Shown here in pieces: positions 12,201 through 27,200 of a stretch of 64,000 nt of DNA (position 1 is its first letter; each line of letters begins with the position of its first letter). The notes below the pieces were generated by a model that saw nothing but the letters and a program-made list of their open reading frames with translations, ran no database searches and was not told the origin of the DNA. This DNA comes from Ctena decussata (Eukaryota; Mollusca; Bivalvia; Lucinida; Lucinidae). The stretch covers positions 30,277,899 through 30,341,898 of the forward strand of contig OZ022512.1 in assembly GCA_963989385.1 (NCBI GenBank), in the 5' to 3' direction. Position numbers and translations under genes: made by a program.

Positions 12201-15200
12201 CTATCAATCATGAAAAAAAAAAGCTATGAAAGGTTTGCAGTGGCGGGGTATTACGCAGTCGTTTACGATGCTTTTATTGGTTTTGTCATGTTGTGGCTCA
12301 TTTTCATTTGCCTCAAACATTTCATATACTCACAATGTTAAGTTTTCTCTAAGGCGAGTCAGTTTTCTTGTTCCTGACTGAGCAGTCAAAACATTTTATT
12401 TTTCCTCAGGTTTAATAGTTGATTCAGGTGCACATCAAGCATTTCCTCACAGAGCATTTGATTTTTCTGTACCTAGAGCATTTCATTTACTCACAGATAA
12501 GATGATTCTCACGAAACCCCCAAAAATTCTTTTTGCTCTCTGGAGAGTTGATTCTCTGGTACTCAAAGTATTTATTTATTCATCTATGGGAATTGATTTT
12601 ACCTGAAACAGCTACTATCTGTGCTTTGATTGACTGTCACAGAGCACTAGATAAGAGGGAGTATTTGGTGATAATTAGGGATAATATTTGTTAATTCAGG
12701 ATAAAAACGTATTTTGTGACCCCTCATCTGAACCGTCTCGACGGTTCAGATGAGGGGTCACAGCATATGGTTTCAATGAGAAATTAAGAAAATTATCCTT
12801 CAATTATCATAAAATACCCCTTTTATCTAGCGCTCTGCTGTCATCACTGATATGGTAAAATTGGCACTGCAGATCTGTCTGTGCAAATGTGTGTTTTGTC
12901 CCCACTGCAATAGGGGAAAGTCGGGTAACTTCGGACAGCGGTTAAAAATGGACAGTGACATTATTTTCTTCATATGTCAGTTGTCTGGAACTGAAACAAA
13001 ACAGTAACTGGCCAAACAGTGAAAATCCTGATGAGACGGCTCATCATGAAAATCCTGATGAGACGGCTCATCATGAGCCGTCTCATCTGGATTTTCACTG
13101 TTTGCAGTGGTTTGTTCGCATTTACCCGCCTGTCCGAAGTTACCCGACTCTCCCCTAGCAGGGTGCAATATAGGAGGAGTTCATATTTTCTGTTCATCAG
13201 TCAGTCATTCTGTCCATACATCAATCAGTCAACAATTACCTGGACCATAGTGTTAAGATCTGTTCAAAACAATAAAATTAACTTTTTCTCCTGAACCACT
13301 GAGTATATTTGGCTTAAATTTTGCATGGAACATAAGTAGGGCTTTGTTTTGGAAAATTATGGAAATGAAAAAAATCTGTAGGGGAATTAGGTCACAGTGA
13401 CCTACTTTTGATTTAGGAATCCAAATTTGGCTTGAATCCTCTCAAAATGGTCTGAAGGCATGTTGCACTTGTTCCTACTCTTGACCTATATACCACGCTC
13501 TGCTGACTTTGCAGAATTATAGATCCAAATTTATGTTGCCCCAAGCATTAAATTCAGCAGGTACGACATAGCAGCATGCTTATTCTTGTTTTTGTTTTTG
13601 TCTTTGCCAATTTGCGAGAGGAAGATAATGTAAATATGAGCTTCGACACGACAAAACCAACAAAGTGGTTGTGTGCCCAGTGCAGACTCAGATCAGCCTG
13701 GGCATCCACCAAGTTTGATCAGACTCTATGTTAGGTGCTCAAAGGGTAGCTAAGGGACTAGGCTTCCTCCATGCCTACAGTGAAGACTCTGATCAGACTG
13801 GGCGGATGCCCAGGCTGATCTGAGTCTGCACTGGGCGCACAACTACTTTGTTGGTTTACATGCTTGGCGGCTCATATAATCAGTGAATTTCATTTTTCTG
13901 TTATTTATGTAAGTATGAAAGACAGCTGATAGCCAGCTAAGTTGATATGAAATCTTTTGAGGTTCATTTACTTTACATATACACATGTACACTGTGGTCA
14001 TATGCTGGGCTGCATAGCGCAGTTTGTAACACATCTGACTCAAGAGTCAGAGGTCCCGGGAATGATACCTGGTCCGGCCGCATTCATTTCTCCTTCCGCT
14101 GATTCAAGAAGGACAGTTGTCAGTTAGTAGTGAAATTATGCACTTAGTACTAGGGGTGTAACAGTACGTCGATATATTGATGTATCCTGATAGTGGTTGC
14201 CTTGATAGTGCTATCCTGATAGTGTTTTCAACTACCGATAACTATCGCAGATAGTGCTTTCAACTATCAATAGTTTTGATAGTTTTTGTTCATGTAGATT
14301 TATACCTTCTGGGCTAGATTTTGACACTTGTCTTCTAAACAATTGTCATTTAGGAACCTGAAAGGTGTCTGCTTTGCATCAAAAAGCTTTTGTTAAGATG
14401 GTGGTAAAGCTTACACTCATAATGGACAGCACTGGTATGTAATTAAGAGATGAGGGACTTCATTTGAATTCTTAAGAAATTGCAATATTTAGAGACAGTG
14501 ATACTATCATGATGCATCGTGATGTAAGACCCTCGATAGTAATACCTATCGTGATAAGGGTTTCTCCGATAGTGATAGTATTGACATGACCTAGCTGTTT
14601 ATGGTGGTCGTAAAGCAACAACACACACACACACACTGTGGTCATACATTCATGAATGGTGGAAGAATGAAATTTATTCCTAGGTAACTGTAAAAAAGCT
14701 CTTACAATTCAAACAGTTTTTGCATCTGAATCATTGATATATTTAACAAATACAGTGGACCCTCCTTACAATGACAGCTTTTGTTCCCAAACATTTTAAC
14801 ATGTTAAAATGAATTTGTGAGTTTGCTGTTGTAAAGAATACATGTTCAGACCAATATAGCCATTCCATGCTTATCAAAATGACATTATAAAGAACTTTGC
14901 TGTTGTAATGAGTGATGTTATAAAGAGGGTTGACTATAGTATAATACAGATTGTTTTTGTAAAGGGCTTATATGTTTTAACATTTTCTGTAGGTGATATC
15001 AGCTAGTGGAGCATTACGATACATTATAGATTTTGAAGACTACAACAGACCATTCTGTTTGTTGGGACTGATTGATCTAGCAAAAGATTTTGTTGTCAAT
15101 ATAAGGTAGGCTCAGACTTCTTCTATATACATTATTTGTTTGTGGGACCAGTTATTTAACCCTTTTTGACCAGTAGACTTGTCTATCCTTATCATTGAGA

Positions 15201-18200
15201 TGAGTCTGTTTCTAGTTTTAAGGGTTTCTGGTGAATATTTTCACTTTTACAATAGTTTGCACAGAAATTTCTGTAAGAAAACAGTGTTGAACCTGATCAC
15301 ATGTTGCATTCTGTGGCATTTGAACTGGATCTGCACTGTTTGTATATTTAATAGAGTGCAACCTCTCTACAACTGCCAACATCCGGAACAGCCAAAAGTG
15401 GCTGTTGTAGAGAAGTGACTGTTGTTCAGAGGGTTTGACTTATGGGGTTTCAGTTGGTATCTGACCAATGAATACCAGTAAAGCGACATTTTTAATGAGG
15501 TGTATGTCTGAAAATGTAAATACAGTACACGCAACGTGAAGACTTGATCTGACACGCTCTCGCGAGAAATTTTAATCTTTTCCGCGAAAGTTTAGTGGGG
15601 TTTTTGCATGTGAAATGCGTGGGAGATGCGAGACTCTCGCAAGATGCGTGACCTTAAACTCACGAGAAAACAATTTCTTTTCACGCGAGACACACAACTT
15701 TCGAGAAAAAGGATTAACTCCATGTATGCTCAGGTGAGTCATCGGCGCCAAACTTAATCACGCGTGACGCGTGTTTTCGAGTGGAAAGGATTAACGATTC
15801 CTGTCAATTTCACAGGTCATGATATGTTGTAATTCATTTGTGTGAGGTTGTGTGATTCCGGTTTCCAACCGACTGGTCTTTTTTGGCACCGACTCACAAA
15901 TTTTTAGCGGCAAAAATTACGATCGGCAATTTCCGCCATTCCGGAAATAACCGAAAGTGCCGAACAAACAGACAGCATAAACCGCTCAAGCTATGACCCA
16001 TAAAGCATACCAGTTTGTCGCATTGTATTTAATACTGCGCAGGCTGCTCCTAATAAATACTAACAGCGTATGGAATAAGATTCCTTTCACCATTTTGTGC
16101 TCTGAGCGGCGTCCTTTGATGTCAAGGCACAAGACTGACCTATAAACGTGCTGTGTTTACGTATTTCAACAAATGCTACCGCCTTCACATTTTATTATGG
16201 CGAAGGCCCTGTATGCGTTCAGTCACCTCTAAATATGAATACAGATATTTTGTTTATTAGTCCGAATACTTTGAGAATTTTTCCGCGCACAGAATCAGTT
16301 TCGTTGTTCATATAGATAATGTGATTTTGCCACGCGGAGATCGGAATAAAAAACAAACTTCTCACCTCTTATTTTTCCTTCATTTTGATGAATTTTTAAA
16401 ATCCAAACACTTTGACTATTGATCCACGACGCAAAATCATATTTTCCATATTTCATGAATGAACTGATTAAGAGGATGCAGCTGTGACGTAATTTTTTTA
16501 GCTGTCAAACCAACAGGTTTACAAATTTGCATATTTCAGAGAGTGGATAAGTGGACGTCAATCACCTCTGAGACAGCCCATTTGCTAATCAAGTCATTGT
16601 TGTCGCGTGCGCTTTTAATGGAAACTTGGCAGCTCTTACATCAGAAAGTTTATATTGGTTAATAATTAAACCTTTCGGCACATGCCACTAGCGGCTATAT
16701 CTTTGAGTTCAAAAGCTGATCGAAACACTTTGATCTTTGTGACTGTTTTGACATGGATTGGGCTATTATCGGTGGCGGCTGAGCGAAATTTTTTGTCTGT
16801 GTCATCTAACTAACCTATTAACAATATTCTTTCAAACATAAGCCTCACTAATTAACTCGCCGCGTAACTGCAACAAAATTACGCTGATCATGATTGTTTA
16901 TCAACCCATCCTTAATTCGTAAATGTAAATACCGTACGGTCAAACAATACTTGCGTTGAGGATGCGATCAATTAGGTTATTCACGCACGCTTACTATGTA
17001 TTAATTGAACCGTTATCAGCGCCGAAAAAAAAATGCATTGCGAATCATATGCCTTGTCTGTAAAGGTATATGTACTTGTAAAGAAACTTGCATTTACTGT
17101 ACATGTACTGTACCTACCTGGACAAAATTCCACGCGTGATGCGAGAAAGTTTCTCGCATACTTCACTCTATGAATTTCACGCGAGATGCGAGGAATTTTC
17201 TTGCGTGGAACGTGGCGATTTTCAAACACGCGAGGAAGTTTAGTGTGAAATGCGTGAGAGTTGCGAGAGAATCTCGTGGATTTTAATCCCTTCCTCGCGA
17301 ATTTAAGTGTCACGCGAGAGCGTGTCAGATCAAGTCTTCACGTTGCGTGTACTGTATTTTGTGTGATCTTCACATTTACCATGAATATACATTATTGCTA
17401 TTAGCTGATAAGTAGTTGGTTGATTTGATGCTTAACGTCCACGGTAAACAACTAAGGTCATGTCGGGACGGTCAGTTAACCTAACCACACTATTCCTGGG
17501 CAGGCTTAGACCTCCTAAGCGGTTAACCAGTACTAAGTGCACATACTTTCGCCAGTAACTGACAACTACCCTTCTTGAATCAGCGGAAGGAGAAACGAAA
17601 GTATGTGGCCAGACCGGGATTCGAACCCAGGACCTCTTACTTACGAGTCAGGTGCCCTACCGATTGCGCTACCCGGCCTGGCAGCTGATAAGTAACACAC
17701 AGTAAAATATCACTTGGCAATTGAAAAAGAACCTTACTAAATCATAAAAAAACTGGTCGTTGCAGAGGTAATTATGACCAATTTTCGTCGAAAATTGCGA
17801 CCGCTGACCGGAAAAGAGAAGTGACTGCTGGTCAGAGGTGAAAAATATAGGAAATAAAATGGGAAGGGGTGGGAGGGAGGGGGGAATTGAGAGTGACCAT
17901 TGTTAAGAGGTGACCATCAGTGGGAGGTGACTCTTAGGTGAGACTGGACTGTATGACCAAGTTGGAATAAGAAAAGATTTGAGCCGCAATATGACAAAAC
18001 CAACAATGTGATTGTGTGCCCAGCAAAGACTCAGATCAGCCTGGGAACCCACCCAGTTTCACCAGACTCTTCGTTAAGTGCTGAAAGGATAGCTAAGGGT
18101 CTAAGCTACCTCCATGCGACAGCGAAGACTCTGATCAAACTGGGCAGATGCCCAGGCTGATCTGAGTCTGCGCTGGGCGAACGACCACATTGTTGGTTTT

Positions 18201-21200
18201 GTTGTGTCACGGCTCATTTTTATTTTTATACATTATATGTATGTGTAAATGCCAGCAAATCACAAACTTAACATAAAGGCTTTATTCAGTGTATGAGTGA
18301 TTTTTCAGCATTTAAAATGCTATAAAATCCACAGAAATTAAAATTTGTTCCAATAGTCGATGCCGAAATCAGCTCTTCATTGTAATCAGTGTATTTTAAC
18401 ACAAGCTGAGCATCAATATGACAAAACAAGCAAAGTGGATTTGCACCAAGCGAAAACTCAGATTAGCCTTGGCATCCACCTAGTCTAATTAAAGTCTCTA
18501 CTTTCTGCATAGGGGTTACTAAGATGCTTAGCTACCCTTTAAGCACACATTGAAGAATCTGATCAGACTGGGTGGATGCCCAGGCTGATCTGAGTCTACA
18601 CATGGAACTTTGTTGGTTTTGTTATGTGACAGCTCAGATAATGTCTATGACATTTGGACAGCATGAGCAATGTCATTTGTACACTGAGTAATTAGGCAGT
18701 TGGCTGACTTAGTGCACACATATCAAACATGTTCAGTGCATGACTGACACTGATTCTCAGAATTAACCAAGATAGAATGTAATGTGATCTCTTATTTCTG
18801 TGCTTTTGCAAACAGTATGTTTAAAACTACATTTATGATGTCTTGTTAGGTTTAAATAATTGGGCCATGGAGGCATAAAATTTGAAGTGAAGAGCACTTG
18901 ATTTTGATTAATGTTGGGTTAAACTTGTTTATTTGCATAATATGTCTAACAATTCAAGAGCAAGACACAGTAATTTTGGATTTCCTTATTTGTTCTATAC
19001 ATATTCAGTTCTCCGTCAGCTCAAAATAGGGAGAAGTCAACCAACTAAGGGAGACTATTTCTCCCAAATCGCCCTCTAGGCTGAGCCTGCAAAAGTTGTT
19101 TCCCTTAGTACATGTAAAATGGCTGAAAAACACGGAGGTGTGTTCATTGTCCTTAACATCTAGTTTCAGCAGCTGGTCAGACGGTGGCCTGTCTTTGTGT
19201 AAGACAATGCAAAATCTCCTACACTGGCTGCTAAAAGTCATGTTGAAGTGTGTGCAGAAGTTTCAAGATGGGGGACAACAAGAGTATGTTAACGTCCTGG
19301 ACGCGGCAGCAACGACTGTTCTTAAAGTGACAGATAGCGGGACTATCAGAGGCATTCTCTACATAGCCAGGAATGAGGAAATGGGTAAGAATTTGTGAAT
19401 TTAGTTCCCCACAATGGGTCAGATCTTTTGTGCACAGTGCTCCAGATAATTTTTTTGTTCAATCAGTACCGTACTGGTCAAAATTTTATTGGATCAGTAT
19501 CCACAATTCGGCTTCAGTATTTGCACTGAACCGACAGATGTAACATGAAAACAGATTTAATTTTAACAGTATTTCAGTGGTACTCCCTGGCTGTGACTTT
19601 GTAAAATACTGCTTCTGCTTTCACTCTGTGGAAATATACTCTTTTATACATCCAAAAATGCCAAATCAAAATCTGATTTATTAAACAATTCTAATCATGA
19701 CTCAACCTTGTGAAAGCTCCTTCTGACTGCTTCACAAAATGTAAATTATCAAATTGAAAATGATTTACATCCTTTTCAACAGTATTTTAATCATATCAGG
19801 ATGATAGGATGGTGATAATGATTAATGAAAGGCTGTGTGCAATGGAACCCTGTTTACGGTAGGAAAAATTCCTACCCGGTAGACTAGATCAGTAGGCCAA
19901 GGTTAACCCACTGAGCTACCGAAGCACCTCATGAACAGGTCATAAGCAAATTGTAATAACCAGTGTCCCCAAACATGATCAAGAATGAGTTTGCTTGGTA
20001 CCTGACTCAGCAGACACTTCAAAATGTTCCAAACAGGTTCTATGCCTCATGTGTTTGCGTTTAAAAAATATCAATTTTACAGTGCTAATATAAGTACAAA
20101 CTGGGTTCATGCGAATCACGTTTGGATTTGAACTGCAATTTTCTACCTACCAGAATGCTTTTTCCCTTTTCTACATGCAGTCATAACCGCACCTTAAATA
20201 ATAGCATTTATAATCTCATAGACGCATCTGCGATTTTCGGTTGATTTGTCAGTAGGCCCAAAATACCGCAGAATAGAGGCCTGCTTGTCCTGTTGAGAGC
20301 TCGAAGCCATGCTTTCCTACTTTCAGTTTTGAAGAAACTGGTTTACTGTCCATCTATTTTTCACACATTAGAAAGACTAATTCAGAAGGAAATATTTAGA
20401 ATCATTCAGCTTTTCGGTGAGTGCGACTCATATGGAAGCTCAATCAACTGGATGATATTACAATGCAAGCGTCTATGGGAACTCGTCCAGGTGGTACGGA
20501 TTACCGGAAAAAATGATCCGCAACGGCTTGAAAGCGTCCGTATTGGGTACCGATAAAATTTCCAATAGCTCCGTATCGGCCAAAAATGATCCGTAATATA
20601 CGGAGATACGGATGTATCTGGAGCACTGTTGTGCAGTCAAAACTTTATACTACTTACTGTATCAATTGATCCACAACATGACAAAGTGGCATGTGCCCCC
20701 AGTAAAGGCTTAGATTAGCCTGGGCATCCGCTCAGTCTGATCAGACTCTTTACTGTGTGCTTAAAGGGTAGCTAAGAGTCTAAGCTAGTTCCGTGTGGAC
20801 AGCAAAGACTGATCAGACTGGGCAGATGCCCAGGCTGATCTGAGTCTTTGCTGGGCGCACATACCATTTTGTTGGTTATGTTGTGTCACAGCACAATTCT
20901 GCTATAAAATGGAATTTTTCCCCTTAGAATTGGCCCCATATAGCCAAAATCGGTTCTGTGTAAATCAGCTCTAAGATGGATTGTTCATTTCTTTCCAAAA
21001 CAACCACAAAGGTCTAAATCCATCTTACAGGACTGATCTAGTATTTCAGGCTCATTTTAGAGGAAACATGCCCCCACCTTATTATCTTACCCTCCATTCT
21101 TTTACCATAGTCAATCAATTATAAGACAGAAGTTCATCATTCCAAAATTACCGCATATATGTAAATTGGTCTAGTATAATTATAATCTGTTCCAAAACAA

Positions 21201-24200
21201 TCTCAAAGATCTAGATCCATCTTACAAGATGGCTGTAGATCTTTTGAGATTTGTTTTGGAAAGGAACAAGACTGTCATAACTGAATAAATGCAGTAACTC
21301 GCAGTAATCTGCTGAATCACCAGTAATGATAATATTAAAAATTTTAAGTACTATATGCAATAAAGTTTCAGTTCAGTTTTAGACTGGTTTTACATATTTT
21401 GTGATATGAACATACAAAGTTTGAACATGAAATAGATGCAAACCAGTCAATATCATGTTGATGACATTATTTCCTGTCATTGATTGGGAACAAAATAGTG
21501 GGATTTTCAAGGACTTGGTAAGTTTACCTGTTCAGAGCCTTATAGTCTAGAATAGTTACATGTATTATAGTTAATAGAACTATGACCTGTGTTCACACAG
21601 GCCCTATGTTGAGTGGGCAGAGTGCTAGGTTTTGCTGCAGAAAAACGTGATTTGGAATTCTACTGGGGCAGTGACTGAAAACTTATTTAGTTGTCCCCGC
21701 TCATTGTTTCTGTTCCATATTCAAATCAGGGAAGGTTACAAGGCAAGGAAAGGAGAAGATGAGGCTCTGCATTTTCATTTGCTATGCCTCAGATACATTG
21801 GGCTTCTAACAATTTAATGCTCAAATTGCTGAAATTGTGGTTTGTAATTCTGTTGGTCCAATAACTGAAAAATCCATTAATCCAGCTCATTGTGTTGGTT
21901 CCAGATTCAAATCAGGGAAGGTTAAAATGCAGGGAAAGGAGAAGATCAGACCCTGCCTTTTATTTGCTGTGCCTCAGATACATTGGGCTTCTAACTTTTT
22001 AATGCCTATATGGCCACAAGCCCTTATAGCAACATAAACACAGACAATAGAATTTACATGTCATGCATGTGCAGAACTTCAAAAGAAAATATTTCATCAA
22101 AGCTAATATCATATTGAGAATTTAAAGAGTAGAGGGCAAAGGTTGAAGATCCAAATGAGATGGCTCATTATAAGCCTCCTCATTTGGATCTACACTCCTT
22201 GCAAATTCAGCTACTTCCAATTTTAGCTATTTAAATATTAATTACTGTTATAAAATTCTGCCTCTGAGGACTGGAGCTAATTTGGTCAAAACTCTGTTTT
22301 TGCTGAAACTTATTTTTTCAGCAAAAATACATCTTCTCTTCATGACATATTCTTAACCCTTAAAGCGCCAAAAATTAAAATTGTTGAATTGGCAAACAGT
22401 CACATAATGAGCCACCTCATCTGGATCTAAACTGTTTGCCCTCTAGTGTTCAAATTCTCAATATGATAACGCTTGGACAAAACATTTTTTGAAATTCTGC
22501 AGACATAAATTTTGTCGTCTGCTGTTTGGCGCATTCAGGCTTAACACCCATTATTCTCTTTATATAGAAACCTACAGAGAAGTAGAACAGACAGAGCTAA
22601 ATGTTCGGGGCACAATGAGTCAACTATCAGCTGATGCCATCTCGTCACAGATACGCCAGAATGTCTCTGAATCTCTCACCTCATTGACCAGGTAAGTTTA
22701 CTTCAGTTGCAGAATTGTCCCAGAATTTGATCATAATTCACCATTCTGAAGCCACTCTTGCTTTGAACAGGTATGCATCTCTCAATAACTGTTACGTACA
22801 GGGCTCGGGAAATATTGAAAAATGAATCGGTCCAGCCGATGACGTCATCACCTAACTAATTTCCATTGGAAAAAAAATTGATACCTGTCACGAAAACTAA
22901 TGACAACAAGCGAAGTCCTATGAATTAATCCCGATTTCCGTACAATGGTCGTACATTGTTGTGTTTGGTGGAGTTCTTGGTTTCAAACATTTCAAGATGT
23001 TTAGCTACGCATGTAGAAGCAAATACAAGACTAGAACGTGTTCGTAGGCAAAGCGGACGTGATAGAAGACAACACACTTGATTGACAGGTGGACAGGGGA
23101 GACAACCTGTTCAAGCCCATTGCATTATAATTGACGGTCATTCCTGTTTTTGTGAACAATACGTAAGTCCTGAGCATTAACTCGCCCAAGTTATGACGGT
23201 TGTACTGTTTAACGTACCCAAATTGCATAATTTCCCTTCCACTGCCGCCGAATGGGCCGCGTCGGAAATAGTGACTTACGGAACGCGTGAAGAGCGTATA
23301 TTGTCCAGCTTCCACCGAAGTATTCGGTTGTCGCTAGGTCGCCGTTCATTATTATTCAGGTTAGATGCGAACAAGAAAGACCGGTCTGACTGCTTAGTTG
23401 CGCTGGCTGTCTTTTACATCAAAGACAAAACGTGCCTGACCCATAAACGAGCGGGTAATTGCATATCAACGCTACCGCTAGTATTATACCCAATATAATA
23501 ATCGCGTAGACCCTGATCAAAATGCGCTATTTTTTTTGCACTGATTGGCATTATTTTCGCACTGGTCTGCATGACGATATGAAGATGCAACTAGGAAATC
23601 ATTGAAATGGACCTTTCCATTTTCATATTTTATAGTTCCATTATTCAAAACATTGTATAATTTTTACAAGAGCGTAGACCATAACGCGTCGGAAATAGTG
23701 ACTATTAATATTAACAATGTATCTTCGTTTTGAATCTACACTTTTCGCGGACTAGGATGGTATTCGTAAAAACTCCGTTGCAGACGGTATGAAACGTGAA
23801 AGACTATCCGTTGTAAGGGCAAATGCAAATATGAATGAACTTCGGACAGACTTTGTCAATATATTCGTCAGCATTCATCTTTTATGGATACATTCACAAA
23901 CTTTTGAAGTCAGCATATGCCCTACACATACAGGTCAGTTACATTCTCGCGATCGTGAAAAAAGATGGTCACCTTTCATCCCAAAGCCCAGTCATCGTGA
24001 TTTTGTTAAGTTGTTTTGTAGACTGTCGTAAGAGTGCGCGTCATTATGACACTTGTTACTGACAGGTAGGCGGTCCGACATGTGGTTCAGTGCTCCAGAC
24101 GGACAATCTCGATTGGCCCGTAGGCGGTCTTTTCGTCTGGCTAACACCTGCGTTAATCCGATTAGTTATGAAACGTGCTAGAATTTTAAAGACAGTGGCG

Positions 24201-27200
24201 ATATTTCATACGTCAGGACAAGATCAAACGGCCGTGTGTAACAATTATCGGACGAATCGGAGAAAATTTCCTAAGTATTGGGCCAGTATGGGACCGATTT
24301 TTTGGGGCTTTGGGCTGTTTCCAATCGGTCCCAATTTCTGAATTTCGGTCTGGGACCGAAAGAAATCCGGTTTTCCCGAGCCCTGGTTACGTAATATCAT
24401 AGACATATTGCAGGATATTCAACATGTAGGATTATGTCATGCTAAGTTGTTGCTTAGGCCAGTCGTATGCTATCAGGTGACCCTCGTGTGACATTCTGGG
24501 TGAGCTCGGAACTATCAGTTACAGGGTTGTCGTTAAAAGCCGGCAGCTGGCAAAATCACTGGCTACTTAGGCATTTGCCCTGGCTACTTTTCTCGAAGGT
24601 AATTCATCTTCTATAAAAGTGTTTTCATGTTATGATTCGGTTCCAGTTCTGTTGAATTGCGAAGACCCAATCACAATTGTCCTTACAAGTGGAGTGAGGC
24701 CGAGACGGGAAATTGATCTTGCTGGATGGGGAAGCAGCAGAACCTCTTTTTGAATTTGGCTTTTGCAAAAAGCAAAAGATGATGGAAGAGGCAGGTGAAC
24801 AGAGTAAATGCACACAACATATCCCACTGTAAAATTGTTTGCCCGTGCCCAGCGCTGTCAGTCACTTGCTGTTTTAAATTACAGTCCGCAGTCAATTTGT
24901 ACCCTGGACGTTTCGTATTGGAGTTAATTTGTACCCAAGCCTGGATGTTTCGTATCCTTACCCACCCTTACCCTAGAGAGATAAATTTATTGTTTCATTC
25001 AGTTCTGTCTCCAGAGTATGAAAAAGAAACTTGCAATAGGCTGATTAGCTGTACTGATCCTAAAACTTTTGGCAGGCATGGGCAAGCAGTGCTTATCCTG
25101 ATCAATGCTACAGTCAGGCAATGTAGCAATGATCAGAATAGGCACTGTGTACTCAGTCTTAGTGTTGTTTACTAGTGTATGCTATTCAAATTGACAAAAT
25201 CTGTATTGAAAAAAATATGAAAATAATACCCATGTATTTTTTCAGCTGATATTTTAGGGTATATGTTACTTCATCTTTCTTAGCAGTAGGCCATTTAAGC
25301 ATGAAACTGAAACAAAATGATTCGCATGGGCATTAAGAAACCATACAAACGACAATACCAAATTTTCTTTGGCTGTTTTATTCACAACATTCCGACAAAG
25401 ATTGTTTGAAATACAAAATAGGAAATTGCACTGTTTACCTCAGAGTGTACGGGGGTTGCCTAGGGCCCCGGAATAGGATAAGTGGCAACTCTGCTTCTCA
25501 GTAGTGTAGTCTGAATAAGAGAGGATTTCATGATCATTTATATCCAGAATAGCATTATAATATGAGCAGCTACACGACAAAACCAACAATGTGGTTATGC
25601 CCCCTGCACAGACTCAGATCAGCCTGGGCATCCGCCCAGTCTGATCAGAGTCTTCGCTGTCCGCATGAAGGTAGCTTAGACAGACTCAGATCAGCCTGGG
25701 CATCCGCCCAGTCTGATCAGAATCCTCGCTTTGCACTTAAAGGGTAGCTAAGGGTCTAAGCTACCTTCATGCGGACAGCGAAGACTCTGATCAGACTGGG
25801 CGGATGCCCAGGCTGATCTGAGTCTGTGCTGGGCGCACAACCACATTCAATTTGTTGGTTTTGTCGTGTCGCGGCTCATATGTGCATTGGTTATAAAGAA
25901 ACCCTTGTATAGTAACTTGAAGGGTATTCCATTTACTTTCAGAGTACAAGACATGCTTCCCCACCCAGATGCTGTGCTAGAAGTTACTCATTTGCCAATA
26001 TGTCCGACATTAGTTGCCATAGTAACACTGGAGGCTGTTCTCAATCCAACCAATGACATTCAGCCATTTGTTGACCAGATCTTAGTCACTGAGAAGCTTA
26101 TGGTAGGTTGTGTTTTTAGCTTGCTTGAACGAAGTTCAGGAAGAGCTATTGTACTACCCCCGGCATCGGCGTTAGCAAAATGTTAAAGTTTTACGTTAAA
26201 GTTTTTTTATGTGATGGGCAAGGCGCTGTCAGGTGAGCTGTCCTGTCCCTGTGACAGGTCTTGTTGTTCGATTTTGGCCATCTGCAGCTCTCAGTAAGCA
26301 AGACATAGGTATTCCTTTTCTAGTGGTGGCAGAGCACTCTCTTGTCCAGTGTTCTGGTTTAGCTCTGTTTCATGACAAAGCATAGACAGATGAGACACAA
26401 CCTTCCACAGAATTAGGAGAAATTAATTTTTGGATCCGTAAAATGTCAGAAGAAGTCATTGAATTTTGAAGTAGGGATAATTGACAACCCTGATTCTCAG
26501 CAGTGTAATCTGAATAAGAGGATTTCATACTGTACTCAAAATTGTCATATGGGGAGATAAATCATTGGTTTTATGGTATAATAATATCATAGACCTATTT
26601 TCTGGTTGCAATACTATTGTACATAACTGGTATTTGATATTTGATTTTGAGTTGAATTAAAATTTTGACCTATTTTCATGGTTGAAGCTCATCACCACTG
26701 TGGCCAATAATTGCTGTTTATTTGCAGAAATTACAGCGGCCATATGTTTACTGTGAACTGTTTAGAGCTTGTTACATGGGTTTCCTTGATATAAAAGAAG
26801 CAGACAAAGAAAAAGAAGAAAGGAAATGGGCAGCATTTACCTTCCTCAAGGTTTGTATTATTGAAATCCTCAATGACCAGCAGTTATATTCTGCGTGGTT
26901 GGTATTGAAATTTCAAAATGGGCAGTGTGACAATTACCAGAAAATTTTCTGTTGATGACTTTTGATGTATAAAATAGGAGATGCTTTTTCCTAAGCTTCT
27001 TTTGCTAGTTTGTGTGAGCTAGTTCTGAAAATCATTAATATCATAAATTTCTTATTTATACTTAGAAGATTTTATTTCATATTTGTAATTCTCAAGAAAG
27101 CAGCTGTATGCTATAATGTCATTTTTATCTCGCTTGTGAGAAACAGAAAAAGAGATACAGATTATATTTATTGGCGGTGTTGGCTAGAGCATAAAACTTG

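Larger units (their letters stand above)
10958..12300. mobile_element. MITE-A copy A1, interrupted by MITE-H and F1
   Basis: The 5' end TGAGCCATAACATGAC is at 10958-10973, the double-hairpin middle at 11275-11477 and the 3' end TGGTTTTGTCATG to GGCTCA at 12278-12300. Removing the two inserts restores an ordinary MITE-A of about 240 bp. Confidence 0.8.

Noticed and set aside
16981..17313. 110-codon open frame on the minus strand
   Set aside because: It lies in the terminal inverted repeat of the 1.8-kb element; the residues come from CGCGAG-rich repeat DNA.
24795..25175. 126-codon open frame in the intron after exon 5
   Set aside because: No conserved motif, and it has no splice links to MED24; a frame of this length is expected by chance in 64 kb.
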